Shown: positions 46,976 to 56,200 of the stretch, one piece after another
Layout: every line of letters begins with the position of its first letter
How positions within the stretch are numbered: the first letter of the stretch is position 1
The notes under the pieces: generated by a model
Told to the model about the DNA's origin: nothing
Database searches by the model: none
Seen by the model: only the letters and a program-made list of their open reading frames with translations
Program-made: the position numbers and the translations under genes
DNA from: Rheinheimera hassiensis
Lineage (GTDB): Bacteria; Pseudomonadota; Gammaproteobacteria; Enterobacterales; Alteromonadaceae
Reading direction: 5' to 3'
Length of the DNA: 64,000 nt
Assembly: GCF_022436675.1 (NCBI RefSeq)
Contig: NZ_JAKUJZ010000005.1
Coordinates: 372,001-436,000, forward strand

Positions 46976-49900
46976 ATGACGGCGACAATGACCCGTGCAG
47001 AGAAACTGCAAAAGCTGGCCCAGGCCAAACAACAGCTGGGAGCATTGCTGCCATTGTCAGCGGCTCAGCAACGATTCTGGTTTATTGAGCAACTAGAGCA
47101 CAGCAGCGGCCTGAACAATATTTTTAAAGCGCTGCTGATTACTGAGCCGCTGGACCAAGCGGCTTTGCAGCAGGCGCTTTACACTGTGACGCAGCGCCAC
47201 CCAACGATGTGCAGCCGCTTTATCAACACCCGTAATGGCCCAAGGCAACACACCGTGCCTGCGACAACACCACTGATCGCAGTGACTGACGTGACAACTT
47301 TAGCCGAAGCCAAAGCGCTGGCCAGCGCCGATGCACAACGAGGTTTTACTTTATCAGCAGAATTGCCATTTCGCTGCACGCTGTACCAGATGTCACAACA
47401 GCAGTTTCTGTTAACACTGTGCATTCATCACATTGTTGCCGATGGTTATGCGTTAAACCTGATCCTGGCAGAGTTACACACGCTTTACCGTCAGTTACTG
47501 GGACACGCTGTACCAGCATTAGCGCTGCCGGCTATAGATATGCAGCAGTACCTACAGCAACAGCAACTGGCAGAGCTTGTACAGTTACAACAGTTCTGGC
47601 AAAACACGCTGCAAGATTGCGAACCGCAATTACAGTTGAGCCGTAAAACTGCAGCTCTGAGCAACGACGGCGATTATTATTATTTCAGTTTACCGGCTGA
47701 TGTCTCTGCGCAAATCAGCCAGTTTTGCCAGCAACAACACATCACCCCTTTTAACCTGCTACTGGCTGTGTTTAATATTTTGTTACATAAGCTCAGCGAC
47801 CAACGCAATTTCATTGTTGCCACTCCGGTGTTAAATCGGGATCAACCGCAGCTAAAGCATTTTGTTGCCGCGGTGGCGAATACGTTATTGCTGCCAGCCG
47901 CTATAGACAGCAAGACCGCCGCCGGGCAGTACGTGCAGCAGTTACGACAGCAGTTTTATCAATGCCTGGCACATCAGCAACTGGGTTACTCACAGATCCT
48001 GGACTTGTTACAACCAGAGCGCGATATTAATCGTAATCCTCTGTTTCAGGTGATGTTTTCGTATAACGCACTGCAAGATGCCATAGCGGCACCCGACAAC
48101 AACTGGCAAAGCTGTGCGATACAACGACACTATGCCAAGCTGGATCTGACGCTGGAGCTGACATATCAGCACAGTGGTTTCCATGCCTATTTTGAATATA
48201 ACAAAGCCTCATTCAACGAAGGTGATATCAGTCGTTATGCCGAATTTTATGTCGAATTGGTGCAACAGGTTATTCAGCAACCAGAACGCCCATTGGCACA
48301 AATTGCACTAACAACTTTGGCTCAACAACAACAGCTGCTAGGCCATGCGCCAATCGCTGGTTCGGCAGAACAAGATATTTTGTCGGCGCTGCTAAAGACG
48401 GTTAATCGGATACCGCAACAAAGCGCGCTAACACAAACCAATGCCGCTCAGCAATTGAACTACAGTCAGCTGTGGCAGCTGGTAAAGCACTATAATGCCC
48501 TATTGCAGCAACATGGCATGGAACCCGGTCAGGTGGTAGCTATTAGTTGCGAGCACAGATTAACCGCCATTGTTGCCATGCTGTCAGTGCTGGCAGCTGG
48601 CGGCTGTTTTGTGATTATCGACCATGATATCAACGTCGATCGTAAGCAGTTTTTATATCAGGATAGTCAGGCATGTCTGACTATGACTGACCAGCCAGAC
48701 GTTGGCGCTATTGAGATAACATTAACGCCTGAGCTACTGCAACAATCAGCTGCAGTAGAAATCCAGTCCACCCAACCGGCTTATCTGGTGTATACCTCAG
48801 GCACTACCGGCACACCTAAGGGCGTAGTTGTTAGCCGGCAAGCACTGAGCAACCACGCCAGCAGCATGGCGCAACATTATCAGCTCAGCCAGTGTCGCAC
48901 CAGTTTACAAAGCTCTGCATTATCTTTTGATTTGGCACTGGAAGAAATTTTCCCGCCATTAATTGCCGGTTGCCACCTGCTGTTGCCCGCTCAGCAACAG
49001 ACGCTAACCTTCGACGAGCTGCGACAGTTGGTTACCCAGTACCAGATTGAACATCTGAGTCTATCGACTGCCTACTGGCAAAGTTGGATTAGCAGCTTGC
49101 TGCAGGCACAGCAGCCGCTGCCAGGCTGCATCCGTCAAATTGTTATCGGCACAGAACAATTAACCGGTACAGCCGTAAAAAGTTGGTTCAGCTTAACACC
49201 ACCACCTCAGGTCGTATTGTTTAATGCCTATGGCCCCAGTGAAGCCACCATCAGCTGTAGCTTACACCGGGTAACACCGCAGGATCAGTCGCTGCCTGAA
49301 GTACCGATAGGCAAAGCAATATTACCGAACCGGCTTTACGTGCTGGATGCAGATTTGATGCCTGTTCCCGTTGATGTTACCGGCCAACTATATATTGCCG
49401 GTGATAATCTGGCACTGGGCTATCACAATCAGCCTGAACTTAGCGCCAGCAAATTTATTTATCATCCATCAAGCGGTGAGCGACTGTATGCCACTGGCGA
49501 TCGTGTCTACTTCAGAGGCGACGGTAACATCTGCTTTGCCGGTCGTAACGATCAACAAATTAAGCTACGTGGCTATCGTATTGAGCTTGAAGGTATTCGC
49601 CAGCAAATACTGCAATACGGTGCTGTCGCTCAGTGCTATGTCACGGTCGTCGAGCCACAACAGCTAGTCGCTTATCTGGTGGCTGCCGACAATACTCTGC
49701 AACTGACTGGGCTGCGCCAGTATTTGCAGTCGCAGTTAGCCGAATATATGCTGCCACAGCATTTAATCTTGCTGGATGCCTTACCTCTTAACAACAGAGG
49801 CAAAGTTGATCAGACCAAACTGCCACGTCCGGATACAACCTTCAGTTCAGCTGCAGAGCAAACTAGCGACGATGTTATAGAACTTGCTTTGCTGGAAATT

Positions 49901-52900
49901 TGGCAACAGCTTTTACCCGACAAGCCGCTGCAGATGACACAAAACTTTTTTAGTGCCGGAGGTCATTCACTGTTGGCGCTGTCTATGTTAGCGCGGATTA
50001 AAGACAGCCTGCACAGTACTATCAGCCTGCGGCAGTTTTTTCAGCAGCCTACTATCCGGGCGCTGGCGCAGTTGGTACGTCAGCAAACCGGTGTGCAACC
50101 TGCTATCCCATTGTTACGCCAGCCAGAGCAAAACCTGTTTCCGCTGACAGCAAGCCAGCAACAAATGTGGGTGTTGCATCAGTTAGACAGCAGTGGTGCA
50201 GCCTACAACATGCCGATGCTGCTGCTACTGAACGGCGAATTAGATACGGTCAGTTTGCGCCATGTGTTGCAGCAAATAGCGCAGCAACAGGGCGCATTTC
50301 ACACCACTTATGTTGAAGATAACGGCACGGTGTTTCAGCGTCTGCATCGCAATACTGAACTACAGTTTAGCGAGCGTGATCTCTGCACTGCAGCCAATAC
50401 CCTGCCACAGTGCTTTGCCGCTGATGCCAACGTGCCCTTTGATCTGACAACCACGCCAGCATACCGGTTTGTGTTGTATAAGCTGGCACCACAGCGTCAT
50501 GCGCTGGGCGTAGTGATGCACCATATTAATGCCGATGGCAGCAGCTTCCAGTTACTGTTGCGTCAGCTTGCTTACGGCTATCGGCAGTTGCTGCAGCAAC
50601 AGCCCTGGCAAGCAGCACAACCCCAATTGCAAATGGCAGACCTGGCATTGTGGCAACAGCATGCTGATTATCAACAATGGCAACAACAGCAACTGGCTTA
50701 CTGGCAGCAACAGTTAAAAGATGTACCTCAACTGCTGGAACTAGCTACAGACTTTCCTCGTCCGTCGCAGCCGAGCTTCCGCGGTGGCCGCTGCCGTTTT
50801 CAGCTTACTGCAGATTGCGTCAACGCCTTAAAACAACAAGCCGAACAACGTGGTGCATCGCTGTACATGCTCAGCTTCGCCATTTGTGCTCAGCTATTAC
50901 ATGAGTTTTCCCGCCAGGACGATTTTGTTATTGGTATCCCGGTATCCGGACGCGACAACACGCAATACAGTGAACTGATGGGGCTGCTGCTGAACACCTT
51001 ACCTATCCGACTGCAATGGCAACCGGACATGACCTGCAGCCAATTGATTGCGCAGGCAAAGCAGCAAATTTTATCAGGCTTCGAGCATCAACAGTTGCAG
51101 TTACCGCAACTGCTGCAACGGCTGAATATTACGCGCAGCACCAGCCATAATCCGTTATTTCAGGTACTGTTTAACTTCAACCACAGTACTGCTGCCAGCA
51201 ATAGTGAACAGGCCATTACAGAACAGCTGTCGCTGGCTATGCCTGATAGTGATAACCACAGCGCCCGCTTTGATTTAAGTTTCAGTCTGACCTTACAAGG
51301 CGATAACTTAAGTGGCTTTATTGAGTACAGCGAAGATTTATTTTTGCCTGCCTCAGTTGAGCTGATGGTAACGCGGCTACAACAGTTATTTTGCCAGTTT
51401 GCTGAAAATACGGCCAGGCCACTGGCGACGCTGGAGCAAGAGCAACAAGCGGCGTTTATGGCGCAGTTACCTGAAACCAGCTGCAATAGTGTGCCCGCAT
51501 TTGACAACCTGAGCTGTTGGTTTGCAGATACCGCGTCACGCTTCGCCGATAACCAGGCACTGATAAGTGCTGATCGTCAGCTGAGCTACCGGCAACTGCA
51601 GGTTGAAGTTGACACCTTAGCAGCTCAGCTTTATCAGGCGGGTATCCGCCCTGGCGATTTGATCGGCGTTTGTTTACCCAGAGACAGTCAGTTGATCATC
51701 ACGCTACTGGCTATTTTCCGCTGCCAGGCGGCTTACCTGCCACTGGATCCTGAGTATCCTAAAGACCGCCTGCAGTATATTGTCACTGACGCTGCAGTGC
51801 GCGCCATTATCAGTAGCGATGAATTGCAAAGCGTACTGGCGTTACAAGACGCACCAGTCTGGCTGCTACCACAGCTGCAGCAGATGTCAGCAGAACCACT
51901 ACCCGAGTTATCCGGTCAACCACAACAACTGGCATACTGTATCTATACATCAGGTAGTACGGGTCGGCCTAAAGGGGTGGAGATAGGCCAGCACAGCATG
52001 CTGAACTTCCTGCAGGCCATGGCAACCGAACCCGGTATCACTGCCACCGATAAATTACTGGCAGTGACGCCAGTCTCATTTGATATTTCAGTATTAGAAC
52101 TGTTTCTACCCTTGCTACATGGCGCCTGCCTGGTGTTATTGCCACATCAGCAAAACCGCGACGGGCATAGTATTTCCCGCCAGTTACATCAACATCAGAT
52201 CAGTATTATGCAGGCAACGCCAGCTGGCTGGCGCTTGTTGCTGGAATCAGGCTGGACCGGACAAGCTAACTTAACCATGCTGACAGGCGGTGAAGCACTG
52301 CCAAAAGTACTGGCACAACGGCTGCTGGGTAAAGGCCGGCAGTTGTGGAATATGTATGGCCCAACCGAAGCCACGGTATGGGTATCATGTCAGCAAATAA
52401 CCGCGGATAACCTGAATTTAATCAGTACCGGTCTGGCAATCAGCAACAACCGGCTGTATGTCATGAATGCCGATGCCGAACTGGCCACAATTGGCAGCAA
52501 AGGCGAGTTATATATTGCCGGTGACAACCTGGCACTGGGCTATCGGGGCAAAGCCGAACTGACTGCTGAACGTTTTATTACCAAACAGTGGCACAACGGT
52601 AAACAGGAACGTCTATATCGTACCGGCGATTTAGTAAAACAATTGGCAGATGGCCGCTTGCTGTATCTGCAACGGCTTGATGAGCAAGTCAAACTGCATG
52701 GTTATCGTATTGAGCTGACAGAAATAGAAGCTGTCGCTGAACGTTATGCCGACGTTACCGCCTGCGCTGTGGTGCTGAGCCAGGCCAGTAATGGCGAGCC
52801 ATTACTGGTGGCGTTTTTTACCGCGCCACGACAATTAGATACCAGTAGTTTGGCAGCATACGCCTCCAGTTGGTTACCTTCTTATATGGTGCCCACATTA

Positions 52901-53287
52901 TGGCAGCAGTTGGACACCCTGCCTACAACCCCAAGCGGCAAGGTTGACAAGAAGCAACTGCGCCAGCGCGAACTTACTGAACAACTGCCGCAACAAGCTC
53001 TGGTAACAAGCACTGAACAACAATTAGCAACGTTGTGGCAAAAACTGCTGGGTATTGATGTGACCAGCCGTAACAGTAACTTTTTCCGTCTGGGCGGCAA
53101 CTCAGTGCTGGCGATGAAACAGCTGGCGTTAATCCGTCGTCAGTTCGGCGAGCATCTGCCGCTGGCGCTCGGTGATTTATTTGCCCATCAGCGGTTGGAC
53201 CAATTAGCAAACCGGCTGGACGAGCTGCAGTTACAAACGGTAGATGAAGATGAACTGTTAGCCATGATGGCTGAGATAACCGGATAA
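46976..53287 (+). CDS. Two-module NRPS (C-A-T-C-A-T), second module Gly
   Basis: 2,103 residues, starting 3 bp after the preceding stop with AGGA inside the upstream gene's end. A short N-terminal helix (TRAEKLQKLAQAKQQLG) precedes the first C domain (HHIVADGYA). A1 (TSGTTGTPKG at ~606) has specificity residues DLESVGAISK, whose last six match module 1 of the giant protein; a basic residue is possible. T1 is AGGHS (~995). The second C has HHINADGSS. A2 has DILQLGMVWK, a Gly-type code. T2 reads LGGNS (~2040) instead of the usual GGHS/GGDS. The tail (VDEDELLAMMAEITG) resembles that of the previous NRPS and is probably a docking helix. Confidence 0.93.
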   Translation: MTATMTRAEKLQKLAQAKQQLGALLPLSAAQQRFWFIEQLEHSSGLNNIFKALLITEPLDQAALQQALYTVTQRHPTMCSRFINTRNGPRQHTVPATTPLIAVTDVTTLAEAKALASADAQRGFTLSAELPFRCTLYQMSQQQFLLTLCIHHIVADGYALNLILAELHTLYRQLLGHAVPALALPAIDMQQYLQQQQLAELVQLQQFWQNTLQDCEPQLQLSRKTAALSNDGDYYYFSLPADVSAQISQFCQQQHITPFNLLLAVFNILLHKLSDQRNFIVATPVLNRDQPQLKHFVAAVANTLLLPAAIDSKTAAGQYVQQLRQQFYQCLAHQQLGYSQILDLLQPERDINRNPLFQVMFSYNALQDAIAAPDNNWQSCAIQRHYAKLDLTLELTYQHSGFHAYFEYNKASFNEGDISRYAEFYVELVQQVIQQPERPLAQIALTTLAQQQQLLGHAPIAGSAEQDILSALLKTVNRIPQQSALTQTNAAQQLNYSQLWQLVKHYNALLQQHGMEPGQVVAISCEHRLTAIVAMLSVLAAGGCFVIIDHDINVDRKQFLYQDSQACLTMTDQPDVGAIEITLTPELLQQSAAVEIQSTQPAYLVYTSGTTGTPKGVVVSRQALSNHASSMAQHYQLSQCRTSLQSSALSFDLALEEIFPPLIAGCHLLLPAQQQTLTFDELRQLVTQYQIEHLSLSTAYWQSWISSLLQAQQPLPGCIRQIVIGTEQLTGTAVKSWFSLTPPPQVVLFNAYGPSEATISCSLHRVTPQDQSLPEVPIGKAILPNRLYVLDADLMPVPVDVTGQLYIAGDNLALGYHNQPELSASKFIYHPSSGERLYATGDRVYFRGDGNICFAGRNDQQIKLRGYRIELEGIRQQILQYGAVAQCYVTVVEPQQLVAYLVAADNTLQLTGLRQYLQSQLAEYMLPQHLILLDALPLNNRGKVDQTKLPRPDTTFSSAAEQTSDDVIELALLEIWQQLLPDKPLQMTQNFFSAGGHSLLALSMLARIKDSLHSTISLRQFFQQPTIRALAQLVRQQTGVQPAIPLLRQPEQNLFPLTASQQQMWVLHQLDSSGAAYNMPMLLLLNGELDTVSLRHVLQQIAQQQGAFHTTYVEDNGTVFQRLHRNTELQFSERDLCTAANTLPQCFAADANVPFDLTTTPAYRFVLYKLAPQRHALGVVMHHINADGSSFQLLLRQLAYGYRQLLQQQPWQAAQPQLQMADLALWQQHADYQQWQQQQLAYWQQQLKDVPQLLELATDFPRPSQPSFRGGRCRFQLTADCVNALKQQAEQRGASLYMLSFAICAQLLHEFSRQDDFVIGIPVSGRDNTQYSELMGLLLNTLPIRLQWQPDMTCSQLIAQAKQQILSGFEHQQLQLPQLLQRLNITRSTSHNPLFQVLFNFNHSTAASNSEQAITEQLSLAMPDSDNHSARFDLSFSLTLQGDNLSGFIEYSEDLFLPASVELMVTRLQQLFCQFAENTARPLATLEQEQQAAFMAQLPETSCNSVPAFDNLSCWFADTASRFADNQALISADRQLSYRQLQVEVDTLAAQLYQAGIRPGDLIGVCLPRDSQLIITLLAIFRCQAAYLPLDPEYPKDRLQYIVTDAAVRAIISSDELQSVLALQDAPVWLLPQLQQMSAEPLPELSGQPQQLAYCIYTSGSTGRPKGVEIGQHSMLNFLQAMATEPGITATDKLLAVTPVSFDISVLELFLPLLHGACLVLLPHQQNRDGHSISRQLHQHQISIMQATPAGWRLLLESGWTGQANLTMLTGGEALPKVLAQRLLGKGRQLWNMYGPTEATVWVSCQQITADNLNLISTGLAISNNRLYVMNADAELATIGSKGELYIAGDNLALGYRGKAELTAERFITKQWHNGKQERLYRTGDLVKQLADGRLLYLQRLDEQVKLHGYRIELTEIEAVAERYADVTACAVVLSQASNGEPLLVAFFTAPRQLDTSSLAAYASSWLPSYMVPTLWQQLDTLPTTPSGKVDKKQLRQRELTEQLPQQALVTSTEQQLATLWQKLLGIDVTSRNSNFFRLGGNSVLAMKQLALIRRQFGEHLPLALGDLFAHQRLDQLANRLDELQLQTVDEDELLAMMAEITG

Positions 53288-53298
53288 ATATAACAATA

Positions 53299-56200
53299 AT
53301 GGATATCCCGATGGACATAGAAGAAAAGCTTAAGGCACTGTCACCCGAGCAAAAAGCGCTACTAATGCAGCGTCTGGCACAACGCCAGGGCAGCTCACCC
53401 GCTACGGCCTCATTGCTACCCAAAGCCGGGCTTGCGGCACATTACCCTCTGTCCCATGAACAGCAGCGCATCTGGTTTATGTCACAGTTCGATCCGGCGA
53501 GTCCGGAGTACAATATACCGATGGTTTATGCGGTAAAAGGCGCGGTGGACACAGCACGACTGACGAAAGCCGTGCTCCAGACGCTGGAATTTCACCCAAT
53601 CCTGCGCAGTCAATATCGCGAAGTGGATGGCACAGCTCGGCAGAATATTCTTAGTCTGGCAGATTTTATCAGCAATAAAGCCCACACCATTCTGCCCGTA
53701 GTCGACTTAACCGAACGGGGTGAGGAACAAGCCAAAAGTGACGCGCTACGCGAAATTAAAGAAGATGGCCATACGCCGTTCGATCTGCAGCATGACGGTG
53801 TCTTCCGCAGCCGTTTGTTCCATATCAGCCACGAGCACTATCTGTGGTATATCAATGTGCATCATATTGCCTTTGACGCCTGGTCACACGCCTTACTGAT
53901 ACAGCAAATTTTCCAATGCTACGACCAACTGGCCGATACTCAGCCTACAAGCGGTATTACCGACTATAGCTATATCGATTATGCCTGCTGGCAGCGCTCT
54001 GATGCTCAGGAAAAACTGCTTCTGAACAAACTGACTTACTGGAAAGATAAGCTGGCCGACGTTGCTCCGCTGGAACTGTATACCGACAGACCAAGGCCGT
54101 CAGAGCGCACCTATAATGGCAACTCCGTCGCTATCAACATTGCACCAGAGCTAAGCAGTCGATTAAGACAACTCAGCTACAACACCGGTGCGACTCCTTT
54201 TACCCTGATGCTTGCCACACTGCGCATACTGCTACACAAGTATAGCCGTCAGGATGACTTTGCCATTGGCACGTTAATCGCTAACCGCAACCGTACCGAA
54301 CTGGAAAATGTTATTGGATTCTTTACCAATACACTGGCATTTCGAACCTACGTCGATCCGCAACTCAACTTTATGCAACAGCTTGAGCAGGAAAAGACCA
54401 CTGTTTTTAATGCGTTCGCCAATCAGGATGTATCGTTTGAAAAGTTGGTAGAAGAGCTGAACCCGCCACGCGACATGAGCCGGGCCGCTATTTTTCAGGT
54501 GATGTTGATCCTCAACAATACGCAGAACCAGACCGATAACGAGCAAGCGACTAGAGCACCGGTAAACCAGGCATTGCAGCTACAAGCACTCACCACCGAA
54601 AATCAAACAGCCAAATATGACCTGACGTTTTATTTAAATGATACCGGCGAACTGAATGGCTTTATTGAATACAACACCGATTTATTTAACCACGATACGA
54701 TAATCAGGATGGCGGAACACCTGACCCTGTTGCTGCAACGGTTGCTTGCCCAGCCCCAGCAAAAGCTGGCCGATGTCAGTCTGCTCAGTGAACAGGAAAA
54801 ACAACAGATTTTGCAGCAGTGGAGTGTGGGTGACGAGCAGCCTGTTAATCAGGATACTTTAGACCAAATGGTGCAACGCCAAGCGCAAAAGACACCGGAT
54901 CTTGCCGCGGTAATTAGCCGCGAAACCACCTTAAGCTACCAGCAACTGGATACTCTAAGTACGGTGCTGGCGCAACACCTGCTGGCGCAAGGTGTTGGTT
55001 GCGGCAGCTATGTTGCCATTGCAACAGAACGCAATGCCGCCATGATTGTTGCCATGCTTGGTACGCTGAAAGCTGGTGCCGCTTATATTCCGGTTGACCT
55101 CAGCTACCCGCAGGACAGGGTGCAGTATATGTTTGACACCGCCAGCATCGCGGCAGTGATTACACAACCCAGTCTGGTTGCCAAGGTACCTGTCGGTAAC
55201 TGGCCTGCATTGCAACTTAACGCTGACGGCAAGCTACAACATGGTAGCGACCTGCCCGTTTTTGTACAGGTTGCTAAGGCGCAGCCAACCGATCAGGCCT
55301 ATGTCATTTTCACTTCAGGCTCAACCGGTTTACCCAAGGGCGTGATGATCCGCCATCAGACCGTGGCGAACTTTTTACAGGCGATGAGTCTTGCCCCCGG
55401 CGTAAAAGCTGGTGAGAAGCTGCTCGCCGTTACCACTATCAGCTTTGATATCGCCGTATTAGAGATTTTCCTGCCGCTGATTAATGGCGGCACTGTGGTA
55501 CTGGCTGACAAAGAACAGTTGCAGGATGCCAATTGCATTTTGCAGTTGATACAACAACATAATATCAGTGTTATGCAAGCTACACCGTCTATGTGGCGTA
55601 TGCTGTTAGACATGGGCTGGCAGGGTAAACGTGATATGCGCATACTCTGCGGCGGCGAAGCTTTACCGCCTGAACTGGCAGAAACGTTACTGCTACGTTC
55701 ATCGTCATTCTGGAACCTGTATGGCCCTACCGAGGCAACGGTTTGGTGCAGCCGGCATCGTATTGAAAGTGGGGATGGCGAAAACGGCGCAGTCACCATT
55801 GGCAAACCGATTGAAAACTCCCGGATGTATCTGCTGGATGAGCAAATGCAGCCGGTTCCTGTTGGCGTACCCGGTGAAATTTTTATTGGCGGCCACTGTT
55901 TAGCCGACGGCTATATGGCAAGGCCAGACCTCACCGCCGATGCGTTTGTTGCTGACCCGATCACAGGCCAAGGTGTGCTTTACCGCACCAGGGATTTAGC
56001 CCGCTACAACAGCGCAGGTAATATTATTTTTCTCGGTCGGGCAGATTCGCAGGTAAAAGTACGCGGTTTCCGGATTGAGCTGGGCGAAATTGATACCACA
56101 CTAAACAAACACCCTCAGGTACAGCAAGCCGTATCGGTGGTGCATGAAATCAAACCTGGTGATAAACGCATTATCTGTTATTTTACTGCCAGCGTGGCCA

